From the NCBI GenBank assembly GCA_020851035.1, contig JADZDM010000004.1, forward strand, positions 62,001 through 126,000: 64,000 nt of DNA. Reading direction: 5' to 3'. Positions 55,449 to 64,000 of this stretch are shown in pieces. The stretch is from Gemmatimonadaceae bacterium (GTDB lineage: Bacteria > Gemmatimonadota > Gemmatimonadetes > Gemmatimonadales > Gemmatimonadaceae). The translations under genes were made by a program, and so were the position numbers. The first letter of the stretch is position 1, and each line of letters starts with the position of its first letter. The notes beneath the pieces were generated by a model. It was not told the origin of the DNA, did no database searches, and was given only the letters and a program-made list of their open reading frames with translations.

Positions 55449-56489
55449 TCAGCCCGCCGGGACCGTCGACGCCGCGACGAGGTCCTGCAGGACGCGCTGC
55501 GGCGCACCGGTGCGCAGCGTCTCGCGCACCTCGTCCACCAGCGCGGCGTAGGTCGACGTGCCGCGGTGCACGAAGAGGGCCGCGGCCGCGTTGAGGATCA
55601 CCGCAGCGCGGGCCGCCGGATTCCCGCCTCCGCCCAGCACCTCGCGCACGAGCACGGCATTCTCGAGCGGCTCGCCACCGGCGAGCTCGGGGGCCCCGAG
55701 CCCGGCGAAGCCGAGGTCCGCGGGATCGATGGTCCATTCCCGAACCGGCGCATCACCACGCAGTTCGCGCACGTGTGTCACGCCGATCGGGGAGATCTCG
55801 TCCATGCCCGGCTCGCCGTGCACGACGAGGGCATGTTCGGTGCCGAGCGTGTGCAGCGCGCCGGCGATCAGGTCGAGCCGGTTGCGGTCCGCGACGCCGA
55901 TCACCTGGCGGCCGGCGCGCGCCGGGTTCGCGAGCGGCCCGATCATGTTCATGACCGTGGGGATCGCGAGCTCGCGGCGCACCGGTCCGACATGCCGCAT
56001 GGCCGGATGCATCAGCGGTGCGAACATGAAGACGATGCCGACCTCGCGCAGGATGGCGGCCATCCGCGCCGGCGTGAGCTCGATCCGCATGCCGAGCGCC
56101 TCGAGCAGGTCGGCACTGCCACTGCGGCTGGTGAAGCTGCGGTTGCCATGCTTGGCGATGCGCACGCCGCACGCCGCGGCCGCGAGCGCGGCGGCCGTGG
56201 AGATGTTGAACGTGGGCACGGCGCCGCCGCCGGTGCCGCAGGTGTCCACCAGCGCGGCGGGGGTGTCGGCGTCGATCGTGATCATGGCGCGGCGCAGGGC
56301 GCGCGCGGCACCCGCGACCTCCGCCGGCGTCTCGCCCTTGACGCGCAGCCCCATGAGCAGCGCCGCCACCTGCGCCGGCGTGGCGCCGCCGCCCATCACG
56401 ACATCGAAGGCCGCGCCGGCTTCGTCGGCGCCGAGGTGATGGCCCCCGGCAAGGCGGCGCACCGCATGGCGCAGCGCCTCGTCGGTCAT
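55449..56489 (-). CDS. trpD: Anthranilate phosphoribosyltransferase
   Basis: A 346-residue protein from the ATG at 56489. DTCGTGGGAVPTFNISTAAALAAAACGV is the PRPP-binding glycine loop, KHGNRSFTSRSGSADLLEALG the anthranilate channel, and PLMHPAMRHVGPVRREL and TVMNMIGPLANPA further motifs. It joins anthranilate to PRPP. It is separated from trpCFBA by lexA, the VOC gene and the HDOD gene and lies on the same strand as trpCFBA, convergent with the HDOD gene (12 bases between stops). trpE and trpG are not in the window. Confidence 0.95.
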   Translation of the reverse strand: MTDEALRHAVRRLAGGHHLGADEAGAAFDVVMGGGATPAQVAALLMGLRVKGETPAEVAGAARALRRAMITIDADTPAALVDTCGTGGGAVPTFNISTAAALAAAACGVRIAKHGNRSFTSRSGSADLLEALGMRIELTPARMAAILREVGIVFMFAPLMHPAMRHVGPVRRELAIPTVMNMIGPLANPARAGRQVIGVADRNRLDLIAGALHTLGTEHALVVHGEPGMDEISPIGVTHVRELRGDAPVREWTIDPADLGFAGLGAPELAGGEPLENAVLVREVLGGGGNPAARAAVILNAAAALFVHRGTSTYAALVDEVRETLRTGAPQRVLQDLVAASTVPAG

Positions 56490-56529
56490 CCTGCCGGCCG
56501 CACTGCGCGCCCGCCGCCGCGCGGCCCGG

Positions 56530-57834
56530 TCACGTCGCCGAGAGCTCGGGCAGCAGACGCTCGGCGAGGCCCGCCTGCGTGGCCACCAGCGCGATGATGA
56601 GGCCCAGCAGCCGGACGCGGTCCACATCGGCCTCGGTGAAGACACCCTGCTGGTTGCGGTTCGCCACGTTCACGACGCCCACCAGGTCCTCGCGGTAGAC
56701 GAGCGGGAAGGCGATGAAGCTGCCGCTGGTGAAGTACTCGTCCTTCAGCAGCGGATGGCGGCTGGCCTGGGTGGCGTCGGTGACGAGGATCACCTGCCGG
56801 CTGGCGGCCACCTTGCCGGCCACACCGCTGCCGATCGCCACGCGGTAGCCGTCGCGCACGTCACGCGCCACGCCGCGGGCCGCGGCCAGGTAGAGCATGC
56901 CCGGCTCCGGCGCCCGCATCATGAGCGACACACGCTGCGCCTGCATGTCCTCGCCGACGAGGTTGAGCAGTTCGTCGGCCAGCCGGCGCGGGTCGGGATC
57001 GCTCGCATCCATCGACAGCACGCGGTCAATCAGCAGCACCGTGCGCTCGCGGTCGCGCAGCTCCTCGTTGCGGCGGTGCAACTCGATGTGCGCCTGCTCG
57101 GTCTGGCCCAGCGCGGACTCGAGCTGCTTCTGCAGCGATTCCGACTTGCGCTGGAAGCGGCGTGCGTCCTCCTCGATGCGGCTCGTCTCGCGCTCGAGCT
57201 GGACGATCCTGGCGTGGTCCGCGCTGCTGGTCTGCGCCGGTGCCAGTGCCGAGAACTTCTGCTCCAGTTCCCCGAGCTTGCGGTCGTACTCGCCGTGGAT
57301 GCGCTGCGTGACGGATTCAAGGGTCACGACTGCCTCGCGGCGGGCATCCATCTCGGCGAAGCGGGCGAAGGCGAGGTCGAAGAGCGCGGCGTTCGGCAGG
57401 AACTTCTCGATGGTCCGGCCGCCGAAGAATTTCTTCGGCTCGACGACGGTCAGGACCCCACCGAGGGCGCCGTCGAAGCGCAGGCCACGAATCGAGAGGG
57501 TGGCGTTCTCCACGGGCGGGAGGCCGAGGAGTCGCGCGAAGTCGGCGGCCCGCTCGGTGACGTCGACGAAGGTCGAGCCGGCCGCGATGCCCTGCCGGAC
57601 GGCAATCGGCAGCTGGTCGAAGGCCACCTCGAGCTGGGTGGGACGCGACGACCCGACCGAGGACGGGCTGAGACGGTCGGTGAGCAACTCGCGGCGTCCG
57701 TCGTATCGGAAGTACGCGAGGTAGGCTCCACGGTCGAGCTCGGCAAGGGCTTCACCCAACACGCCGATCGCGCCGCCCAGGTCGGGCGCGACGGCGAGGG
57801 AGTGCGCCAGGGACGCGAGCGTGCGAGGAGCCAT
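56530..57834 (-). CDS. GAF-domain protein with long coiled coil
   Basis: A 434-residue protein from the ATG at 57834. An N-terminal region of about 175 residues looks like a degenerate GAF or sensor fold, a coiled coil covers about 175-275 (RIHGEYDRKLGELEQKFSAL, QLERETSRIEEDARRFQRKSESLQKQLESAL), and a C-terminal GAF domain follows (about 280-425, GSGVAGKVAASRQVILVTDA and LVGVVNVANRNQQGVFTEADV). There is no kinase, cyclase or HTH, so output must be by protein contact. It starts 40 bases upstream of trpD on the same strand and is divergent from truA. A TTGACA lies upstream at 57916-57911 without an obvious -10 partner. Confidence 0.8.
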   Translation of the reverse strand: MAPRTLASLAHSLAVAPDLGGAIGVLGEALAELDRGAYLAYFRYDGRRELLTDRLSPSSVGSSRPTQLEVAFDQLPIAVRQGIAAGSTFVDVTERAADFARLLGLPPVENATLSIRGLRFDGALGGVLTVVEPKKFFGGRTIEKFLPNAALFDLAFARFAEMDARREAVVTLESVTQRIHGEYDRKLGELEQKFSALAPAQTSSADHARIVQLERETSRIEEDARRFQRKSESLQKQLESALGQTEQAHIELHRRNEELRDRERTVLLIDRVLSMDASDPDPRRLADELLNLVGEDMQAQRVSLMMRAPEPGMLYLAAARGVARDVRDGYRVAIGSGVAGKVAASRQVILVTDATQASRHPLLKDEYFTSGSFIAFPLVYREDLVGVVNVANRNQQGVFTEADVDRVRLLGLIIALVATQAGLAERLLPELSAT

Positions 57835-57944
57835 CTGGATCGTGGAAGGCGGTGCGGGCAACGTCACGGGAGCGCGCGCGGTCCCCAAGGGTGACGGGCT
57901 CGTGCGGGCTTGTCAATCCGTTGTCTTATCACGACTTGTCTCGC

Positions 57945-57973
57945 TTGAAGTCACTTCCCGGGCGGCCTAGCTT
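57945..57973 (+). promoter_or_regulatory. Sigma-70-type promoter directly before truA
   Basis: TTGAAG (57945-57950), a 17-base spacer, and TAGCTT (57968-57973) are followed by 7 bases and the truA ATG at 57981. The expected start point is the base next to the ATG, so the transcript is near-leaderless. Three TTGTC units lie just upstream (57910, 57921, 57936). Confidence 0.7.
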
Positions 57974-57980
57974 TCAGCCA

Positions 57981-58772
57981 ATGTCGCGGCGCACTCTCCA
58001 GCTTGTCGTCCAGTATGATGGCGGAGCCTTCTCTGGATGGCAGCGGCAGCCGGCACAGCGGACGGTCCAGGGCGCGATCGAGGACGGCCTCGCGCGGCTG
58101 ATGCAGTCACACGTGCCGGCCATCGGTGCCGGCCGCACTGACGCCGGGGTCCACGCGCTCGGGCAGTCTGTGAGCGTGGTCGTGCCCGACTCCTGGACAC
58201 CGGGGCGCCTGCAGCGTGCCCTCAACGCCGTGATGCCCCGGGACGTGCGGTGCGCCGCCGCCTTCGAGATGGCGGAAGCCTTCCACGCCCGCTACAGTGC
58301 CACCGAGCGCGCGTACCGGTACCTGCTCGGCACGGACGCCGACGCGGGGAGCCCGTTTCGGTACAATCGCGAATGGGCGCTCGGGCGCGCCCCGGACCTG
58401 GCGCTCCTGCGGGCGGAGGCGGCTAGCCTCGCAGGCGAGCACGCCTTCCACGCCTTTGCCGTGAAGGGGACGGCTCCGGCCAGCGACGATCACCGCTGCG
58501 AGATCCGGCGCTGTGCCTGGCTGGAGCGCGACGGCGGGCTCACCCTGGAGATCGCGGCCAACCGGTTCCTCCATCACATGGTGCGCTTCCTCGTCGCCAC
58601 AATGGTCGAGGTCGGTGTGGGGCGACGCCCGCCCGGGACGATCCGTGCCCTCCTCGCGGCGGTCGACAACCGCGATGTCGCGGCCCCGGCGCCCGCCTGC
58701 GGCCTGTACCTTGAACGCGTCACGTATCCACTCACCCTCTATCTCGCCGACGCTCCGGCGGCGGCCGCCTGA
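57981..58772 (+). CDS. truA: tRNA pseudouridine synthase A
   Basis: A 263-residue protein from the ATG at 57981. QYDGGAFSGWQRQPAQRTVQGAIE is the N-terminal motif, GAGRTDAGVHALGQ has the catalytic Asp54, and FLHHMVRFLVATMVEVGVGRRP is the C-terminal motif. It isomerises U38-40 in the tRNA anticodon arm. The upstream extension of the frame overlaps the promoter and is rejected. HtrA follows after 5 bases. Confidence 0.96.
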   Translation: MSRRTLQLVVQYDGGAFSGWQRQPAQRTVQGAIEDGLARLMQSHVPAIGAGRTDAGVHALGQSVSVVVPDSWTPGRLQRALNAVMPRDVRCAAAFEMAEAFHARYSATERAYRYLLGTDADAGSPFRYNREWALGRAPDLALLRAEAASLAGEHAFHAFAVKGTAPASDDHRCEIRRCAWLERDGGLTLEIAANRFLHHMVRFLVATMVEVGVGRRPPGTIRALLAAVDNRDVAAPAPACGLYLERVTYPLTLYLADAPAAAA

Positions 58773-58777
58773 CGGGT

Positions 58778-60292
58778 ATGCGGATCCTTCACCAGCCCGG
58801 CCCCACCTTGCACCGCGCGCTCAGGCGCATTCCCTCCCTGCACACGATGGCCTTCCGTCTCACCCTGCTGTCCGGCGCCGTGCTCGTCCTCGCCTGTGAG
58901 GGCGTGCCGGCCGCCTCGAGCGAAGCGCAACGGCCGGCGGTGTCCACGCCCGCCGTCGCCAATGCCCCGTCGCGCGCCGAGCAGGCGTCGGCCTCGCTGC
59001 CGCTGTCGCGGCGCACCGCCATCACCGAGGCCGTCTCGAAGGTCGCACCGGCGGTGGTGACCGTGCAGACCGAGACCGTGCAGGACGTGCCGGTCGATCC
59101 GTTCGAGATGTTCTTCGGCGGGGCACGCAGCGGCCAGCGCCGGCAGTCGGGCATCGGCTCGGGCTTCATCGTGCAGGCCGACGGCGTGATCGTCACCAAC
59201 GCGCACGTCGTCAACGGCGCGACGAAGATCGTGGTCGCGCTGCGTGACGGCCAGACCTACGATGCGAAGCTGGTCGGCATGGACGAGATGAACGATCTCG
59301 CGGTGCTCCGCATCAACGCGAACCGCCTCCCGGTGGCGCCCATCGGCTCGTCCGGTGACCTCGCCATCGGCGAGTGGGCCATCGCGATCGGCAACCCGTA
59401 CGGATTCCTCCTCGGGAACACGGAGCCGAGCGTCACGGCCGGCGTGATCAGTGCGACGGGACGGAACCTCGTGCCGCAGCAGGGACAGTCCGAGACGGGG
59501 GGCACGTACGTGGACATGCTCCAGACCGACGCGTCGATCAATCCCGGCAACTCGGGTGGCCCGCTGGTGAATGCGCTCGGCCAGGTGATCGGGGTCAACA
59601 CCTCGATCTTCTCCCCCAGTGGCGGGAGCATCGGCCTCGGCTTCGCGATCCCGATCAACCGGGCCATGCGGGTGGCCGACGACCTGCTGAAGCACGGTGC
59701 GGTGCGGCACCCGTGGATCGGCCTGCGCATCGCACAGCCGGCCGGCAACACCCCGCGCGAGGTGCTGCGGTCGGGCGTGGTGGTGCGGAGCGTGGTCCTC
59801 GGCTCGCCGGCGGCGCAGGCCGGCATCAAGCCCGGCGACCAGATCGTCCGGAGCCGCGGCCGGTTCCTGCGCAACATGTTCGACTGGGAAGGCGAGATGC
59901 TGGAACTGCGCGTCGGCGAGGCGGCGGCGATGGTGATCAGCCGCGACGGGCGCGAGGAGACGGTGTCGGTCACGCCGGCCGACATGCCGGAGGTCGGCGC
60001 GAAGAAGGTCGAGGTGCTGCGCGATGTGCAGCTGGTGACGCTCACGCCCGCCATCCGGCAGGAGCGCAACATCCGCTCGACGCGCGGGGCGCTCGTCGTG
60101 AACGCCAGCGACCGCGTGATGGACCAGCTCGGGGTCATGCCCGGGGACGTGATCATCGGCGTGAACCGCGTGTCGGTCAGCTCGGCCGAGGAAGTGGCGC
60201 GGGCCATCGACCAGCTCGCGGGACGCGGCATGATCCAGCTCATCATCGAGCGGCGCGGCGCGATGTACTCCACCCAGTTCTACATCCAGTGA
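58778..60292 (+). CDS. HtrA/DegP-type periplasmic serine protease, probable lipoprotein
   Basis: 504 residues from the ATG at 58778; an internal ATG at 58847 gives a neater lipoprotein signal ending LVLAC, so the true start may be there. The trypsin-like domain has His143 (TNAHVVNG), Asp173 (NDLAVLRI) and Ser259 (GNSGGPL). Two PDZ domains follow, the first with AAQAGIKPGDQIVRSRGR and the second with DRVMDQLGVMPGDVIIGVNRV. It degrades or refolds damaged envelope proteins. The LA-loop region (about 100-125) is short. It is cotranscribed with truA and coupled to purB (TGATG). Confidence 0.92.
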   Translation: MRILHQPGPTLHRALRRIPSLHTMAFRLTLLSGAVLVLACEGVPAASSEAQRPAVSTPAVANAPSRAEQASASLPLSRRTAITEAVSKVAPAVVTVQTETVQDVPVDPFEMFFGGARSGQRRQSGIGSGFIVQADGVIVTNAHVVNGATKIVVALRDGQTYDAKLVGMDEMNDLAVLRINANRLPVAPIGSSGDLAIGEWAIAIGNPYGFLLGNTEPSVTAGVISATGRNLVPQQGQSETGGTYVDMLQTDASINPGNSGGPLVNALGQVIGVNTSIFSPSGGSIGLGFAIPINRAMRVADDLLKHGAVRHPWIGLRIAQPAGNTPREVLRSGVVVRSVVLGSPAAQAGIKPGDQIVRSRGRFLRNMFDWEGEMLELRVGEAAAMVISRDGREETVSVTPADMPEVGAKKVEVLRDVQLVTLTPAIRQERNIRSTRGALVVNASDRVMDQLGVMPGDVIIGVNRVSVSSAEEVARAIDQLAGRGMIQLIIERRGAMYSTQFYIQ

Positions 60293-61731
60293 TGTCCCAG
60301 CCACACGTGTTGTACTCGTCGCCGCTTGCCGAGCGATATGCCTCCCCCGCCATGCTCGAGCTGTGGGGGGCGCAGAACCGCTACAGCCTCTGGCGGCGCC
60401 TGTGGCTCGCGCTGGCCGAGAGCCAGCAGCGCCTCGGCGTCGACATCCCCGACGCGGCGATCGCCGCGATGCGTGGCGCGCTGGACGACATCGACTTCAC
60501 CGCCGTCGCCGCCTATGAGAAGCGGTTCCGCCACGACGTGATGGCGCACGTGCATGCCTTCGGGGATGCCGCGCCGGCGGCGAAGGCGTTCATCCACCTC
60601 GGGGCGACGTCGGCCTACGTGACCGACAACGCCGACCTGATCCTGATGCGGCGGGGGCTCGAGATCCTGCGCGCGAAGCTGGCGGCGGCGCTGCGCGCGA
60701 TGGCCGGGTTCGCGCGGGACTGGCGTGCTGAGCCCACCCTGGGCTACACGCACCTGCAGTCCGCGCAGCTGACGACGGTGGGCAAGCGCTGCACGCTCTG
60801 GATGCAGGACTTCCTGCTCGACCTGGCCGACCTCGAGCACCGCATCGCGACGCTGCCGTTCCGCGGCGTGAAGGGCACCACCGGCACGCAGGCCAGCTTC
60901 CTCACGCTGTTCGACGGCGACCACGGGCGGGTGCGGGAGCTGGACCGCATGGTCACCGCGGCGATGGGCTTCCCGCGGCCGCTGCCGGTGACGGGCCAGA
61001 CTTACAGCCGGAAGCTCGACGCGCAGGTGCTGGGCGTGGTGAGCGGGATCGCGTCCAGCGCGTCGAAGTTCAGCGGCGACATCCGGATGCTGCAGGCGTT
61101 CGGCGAGATCGAGGAGCCGTTCGAGAAGGAGCAGATCGGCAGCTCGGCGATGGCGTACAAGCGCAACCCGATGCGGGCCGAGCGCATCGCATCGCTCGCG
61201 CGGTTCGTGCTGTCGCTGGAGCCGAATGCCAACCAGACGCACGCGGTGCAGTACTTCGAGCGGACGCTGGACGACTCCGCCAACCGCCGGCTGGTGATCC
61301 CGGAGGCCTTCCTCGCCTGTGACGCGATCCTGATCCTGGTGGCGAACATCGCCCGCGGCCTGGAGGTGCATCCCGAGCGGATCCGGCGTCGGGTGGACGA
61401 CGAGCTGCCGTTCATGGCGACCGAGGAACTGATCGTGAATGCGGTGCGCGCCGGCGGCGACCGCCAGGCGGTGCACGAGGTGATCCGCCGGCACGCGATC
61501 GCCGCCGCGCGCGCGGTGAAGGACGAGGGCGTGCGCAACGACCTGCTGGAACGCCTGACCGCCGACCCGGAGTATCCCGTGGACCTCGAAGTGCTGCAGC
61601 GCGTGATGTCCCCTGCCCGCTTCGTCGGGCGGAGTGCCGAGCAGGTGGACGAGTTCCTGGCCGAGGAGCTGGAACCGGCGCTGGCCGGGATCGCCACCGA
61701 CGAGACGGCGGCCGGGGCGGTCCGTGTTTGA
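60292..61731 (+). CDS. purB: Adenylosuccinate lyase
   Basis: A 479-residue fumarase-superfamily protein. [17 protein letters not shown] is the signature loop with the catalytic Ser, [14 protein letters not shown] the substrate segment, and [13 protein letters not shown] a conserved helix start. It acts twice in purine synthesis, on SAICAR and on adenylosuccinate. The length is like the animal-type PurB group (about 480) rather than the 430-residue form. Its ATG shares one base with the htrA stop, and its end overlaps purC by 8 bases. Confidence 0.95.
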   Translation: MSQPHVLYSSPLAERYASPAMLELWGAQNRYSLWRRLWLALAESQQRLGVDIPDAAIAAMRGALDDIDFTAVAAYEKRFRHDVMAHVHAFGDAAPAAKAFIHLGATSAYVTDNADLILMRRGLEILRAKLAAALRAMAGFARDWRAEPTLGYTHLQSAQLTTVGKRCTLWMQDFLLDLADLEHRIATLPFRGVKGTTGTQASFLTLFDGDHGRVRELDRMVTAAMGFPRPLPVTGQTYSRKLDAQVLGVVSGIASSASKFSGDIRMLQAFGEIEEPFEKEQIGSSAMAYKRNPMRAERIASLARFVLSLEPNANQTHAVQYFERTLDDSANRRLVIPEAFLACDAILILVANIARGLEVHPERIRRRVDDELPFMATEELIVNAVRAGGDRQAVHEVIRRHAIAAARAVKDEGVRNDLLERLTADPEYPVDLEVLQRVMSPARFVGRSAEQVDEFLAEELEPALAGIATDETAAGAVRV

Positions 61732-62668
61732 CGCGCGGCTGACGCCGGCCGGCATCCCGACCACGCGCCTGCCGCTGTTCCATGCGGCGCGCGGCAAGGT
61801 GCGTGACGTGTACGAGGTCGACGAGGAGCGCCTCCTGCTGGTGGCCACCGACCGTGTCAGCGCGTTCGACGTGGTGATGCGCGAGGCGGTGCCGTACAAG
61901 GGCATCGTGCTGACGCAGATGACGGCCTGGTGGCTGCGCCAGCTGGAGGCGGAGGTGGCCCACCACATGATCAGTGCCGATGCGTCGGAGATCATCGCCG
62001 AGGTGCCGGAACTCGCGCCGCACCGCGCCACGATCACGGGGCGCTCGATGCTGGTCAAGCGGGCGCGGATCTTCCCGGTGGAGTGCGTCATCCGCGGCTA
62101 CTTGAGCGGCTCGGCGTGGAAGGAGTACGCGGCGCAGGGCACGCTGGCGGGCGAGCGCCTGCCGGCAGGGCTCGTGGAGAGCGCGGTGCTGCAGCCGGCG
62201 ATCTTCTCACCGGCGACGAAGGCGGTGACCGGGCACGACGAGAACATCACGATCGACCGGATGAAGACGGTGGTGGGCGACGTGCACGCCCGCGAGCTCG
62301 AGGAGCTCACGCGCCTGGTCTACGACCGCGGCGGGCGCATGGCACAGGCCCGCGGCATCATCATCGCCGACACCAAGTTCGAGTTCGGGCTCTGGCGGGA
62401 CCGCGTGATCCTCTGCGACGAGGTGCTCACGCCTGATTCGTCACGGTTCTGGCCCGCCGAGGCGTACGCGCCCGGCGGACCGCAACCCAGCTTCGACAAG
62501 CAGCCGCTGCGTGACTGGCTGCAGGACGAGCGGAACGCCGGTCGCTGGAATGGCGAGGCGCCGCCGCCGTCGCTGCCGGAGGAGGTCGTGGAGGCCACCA
62601 GCCTGCGCTACCTCGATGCCTTCCGGCGCATCACCGGCGCGGCGCTCGACCTGACGCAGTTCTCATGA
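61724..62668 (+). CDS. purC: SAICAR synthetase
   Basis: A 314-residue protein starting at GTG 61724, inside the last codons of pur[29 protein letters not shown] is the nucleotide-binding start, [29 protein letters not shown] and [13 protein letters not shown] are the standard motifs. It joins CAIR and aspartate. At 314 residues it is the long, yeast-like class instead of the 237-residue E. coli class. It is coupled by 4 bases to a small membrane protein gene. Confidence 0.95.
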   Translation: MFDARLTPAGIPTTRLPLFHAARGKVRDVYEVDEERLLLVATDRVSAFDVVMREAVPYKGIVLTQMTAWWLRQLEAEVAHHMISADASEIIAEVPELAPHRATITGRSMLVKRARIFPVECVIRGYLSGSAWKEYAAQGTLAGERLPAGLVESAVLQPAIFSPATKAVTGHDENITIDRMKTVVGDVHARELEELTRLVYDRGGRMAQARGIIIADTKFEFGLWRDRVILCDEVLTPDSSRFWPAEAYAPGGPQPSFDKQPLRDWLQDERNAGRWNGEAPPPSLPEEVVEATSLRYLDAFRRITGAALDLTQFS

Positions 62669-62898
62669 GCTTCTCGCGCGATGGCGCTGCGCTGATGGCG
62701 ATCTGCGGCGGGATCGCCGTCGCCGTGCTGGCGCTGGCCGTCTGGCGCCGGAGCTGGGCGCTCTGGATCGTGGGCGTCGTCCTGCTCGTCGCGACCCTCG
62801 GCGTGGCCTGGGTGTTCCGCACGCCGGCCGGCCGCGTGGCGCACGAGACACCGTCGGCGGCGACGGCGGCGGCGACGCGTGCCGGAGGGTCCCCGTGA
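62665..62898 (+). CDS. Small two-helix membrane protein
   Basis: A 77-residue protein whose ATG overlaps the purC stop (ATGA) and whose stop overlaps the pssA start (TGATG). It has two hydrophobic helices (about 8-26 and 32-51) and an Ala/Thr-rich hydrophilic tail. No family is recognised. The tight coupling on both sides in a purine and phospholipid operon supports it being translated. It may assist the membrane enzyme PssA, but this is a guess. Confidence 0.7.
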   Translation: MSFSRDGAALMAICGGIAVAVLALAVWRRSWALWIVGVVLLVATLGVAWVFRTPAGRVAHETPSAATAAATRAGGSP

Positions 62899-63851
62899 TG
62901 CGCGTGCAACCAGGGCGCCCCGAGCGGCCGACGGGCATGCGGCGCGCGGTGGTGCTCTTTCCCGGCGGGCTGACGCTGGGCAACCTGTTCTTCGGCATCT
63001 TCGCGATGATCAGTGCAAGCCGCGGCGAGTTCGGCCGGGCGGTGCTGTTCATCGTGTGCGGCGGCGTCTGCGACATGCTCGACGGCCGCGTGGCGCGGGC
63101 AACGAACTCGGGCACCGAGTTCGGCGAGCAGCTCGACTCGCTGGTGGACGCGATCTCGTTCGGGCTGGCGCCGGCGATGATCACGTACTTCGCCGTCCTC
63201 GCCCCGACGGAGCCGGGCCGCGACCGGTGGTCGTGGATCCTGGTCTTCTTCTTCTGCATGTGTGCCGTGCTGCGCCTGGCACGCTTCAACGTCACGCAGG
63301 CCGGCTCGAAGAAGAGCTACTTCCTGGGTCTTCCCAGCCCGGCGGCCGGCGGCACGCTCGCCACCTACCACTGGTTCGCGCAGACGCCGCTGTACCAGCA
63401 GACGATGATCGGCGACCTGCCGTGGCACGAGCTCGTGAAGTACCTGATGGTCGGGCTGTCGCTGCTGATGATCAGCAACGTGCGCTACCCTGCCTTCCCC
63501 CGGACGGGCTTCCGCGACTGGAAGGGCATCCTCGGCTCCGTCACGGTGATCACCTGCCTGGTCGGCGCGATCGTGGTGCCGCGGCAGTTCTTCTTCCCGG
63601 CGGGGCTCGTGTACGTGCTGGTCGGCCTGATGGGCACGATCCTGCAGTCGCTGGCCGATCGCCCGGAGCCGCTGGCCGCCGAGGACATCGCGGGCGAACG
63701 CGCGGTCGCGGCCTCCGATGCGCTCACGATCGTGGACGCCAACCGGCGCCGCAAGCGCCGGCGCTCGCGCGACGACACCCCGCTGGTCCCCCGCTCGCCC
63801 ACCGCCCCGCCTCCCCCACCCCCATCCCGCTCGCCCGAGCCCCCAGAATGA
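62898..63851 (+). CDS. pssA: CDP-diacylglycerol-serine O-phosphatidyltransferase
   Basis: A 317-residue integral membrane protein. The CDP-alcohol phosphotransferase motif is CDMLDGRVARATNSGTEFG followed by QLDSLVDAISFG, i.e. DGxxARxxxxxxxxGxxxDxxxD. About eight hydrophobic segments follow, and the C-terminus is a basic and Pro-rich tail (RRKRRRSRDD, then PPPPPPS). It makes phosphatidylserine, the precursor of phosphatidylethanolamine. GTG at 62895 is an alternative start in frame. purS overlaps its end (ATGA). Confidence 0.93.
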   Translation: MRVQPGRPERPTGMRRAVVLFPGGLTLGNLFFGIFAMISASRGEFGRAVLFIVCGGVCDMLDGRVARATNSGTEFGEQLDSLVDAISFGLAPAMITYFAVLAPTEPGRDRWSWILVFFFCMCAVLRLARFNVTQAGSKKSYFLGLPSPAAGGTLATYHWFAQTPLYQQTMIGDLPWHELVKYLMVGLSLLMISNVRYPAFPRTGFRDWKGILGSVTVITCLVGAIVVPRQFFFPAGLVYVLVGLMGTILQSLADRPEPLAAEDIAGERAVAASDALTIVDANRRRKRRRSRDDTPLVPRSPTAPPPPPPSRSPEPPE

Positions 63852-64000
63852 GCCGCTACCGCGTCAGTGTGCACATCGTCCCGCGCAAGGGACTCCTCGA
63901 TCCGCAGGGCAAGGCCGTGTCCGACGCGCTGCACGCGCTGGGCTTCCCGGAGGTCGAGGACACCCGCATCGGCCGGCACCTCGTGCTCGACGTGAGGGCG
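63848..64000 (+). CDS. purS: FGAM synthase subunit PurS, 5' part (runs off the window)
   Basis: The first 51 codons are present and open to the window edge. MSRYRVSVHIVPRKGLLDPQGKAV, then ALGFPEVEDTRIGRHLVLD, matches the ~80-residue PurS. PurS helps PurL and PurQ convert FGAR to FGAM, so purQ and purL are expected beyond the window. Its presence means the split three-subunit form of the enzyme is used. It overlaps pssA by 4 bases. Confidence 0.93.
   Translation, partial: MSRYRVSVHIVPRKGLLDPQGKAVSDALHALGFPEVEDTRIGRHLVLDVRA

Overview
This is a very GC-rich bacterial chromosome segment with densely packed genes, many 1-4 nt start/stop overlaps and frequent GTG starts. The protein set suggests a Gram-negative, obligately or mainly respiring chemoheterotroph: an outer-membrane TonB receptor, a TolC-type channel, an HtrA-type protease, Tat-type exported enzymes, many secreted peptidases and amidohydrolases, and cobalamin-dependent acyl-CoA metabolism. 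The gene content and style fit Gemmatimonadota best, but no 16S rRNA is present, so that placement is inference.

Layout. 1-1030 is an accessory edge: the 5' part of an IS21-type transposase, the repeated tip of that element, about 390 bases with no recognisable gene, and the 5' half of a tRNA-Leu(CAA). 1208-19793 is a region of exported and envelope functions: a multicopper oxidase with a TolC-type lipoprotein, M20 and S9 peptidases, a membrane-tethered LuxR-type regulator divergent from a DUF2231-like membrane protein, NhaA, an ECF sigma / anti-sigma / Spy-like operon, a glycerophosphodiesterase, a tandem amidohydrolase pair (the second without any histidine), a TonB receptor and an exported amidase. 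19978-22292 is rng-rplU-rpmA with a clear TTGACA-17-TAACTT promoter. 22742-29807 holds an isoprenylcysteine-methyltransferase-like protein, an acyl-CoA dehydrogenase, RecQ, a hypothetical protein and a large U32 protein.

From 44585 down to 29865 the minus strand carries an almost uninterrupted run of 16 genes: a PTS IIA-like protein, VanZ-like, aspS, phoH, ybeY, two CBS/CorC-type membrane proteins, meaB, a B12-dependent acyl-CoA mutase large subunit, a methyltransferase, the mutase cobalamin subunit, an acyl-CoA carboxyltransferase, a split AtuA, an enoyl-CoA hydratase and a 54-residue membrane protein. The mutase has Gln where methylmalonyl-CoA mutase has its carboxylate-binding Arg, so this cluster probably handles a branched acyl-CoA other than methylmalonyl-CoA.

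44750-49429 has rlmN convergent with a folB-folK-panB-panC-yqeK-LytR_C operon, joining folate and pantothenate synthesis. 49522-56489 has trpC-trpF-trpB-trpA, divergent from lexA, then a VOC protein, an HDOD signalling protein with an altered receiver domain, and a detached trpD. 56530-64000 has a GAF protein divergent from truA-htrA, followed by the coupled run purB-purC-small membrane protein-pssA-purS, cut by the window end.

Recurring regulatory theme: a TANNTT -10-like hexamer lies 5-7 nt before the start codons of truA, nhaA, the U32 gene and rlmN, which suggests leaderless or near-leaderless transcripts.
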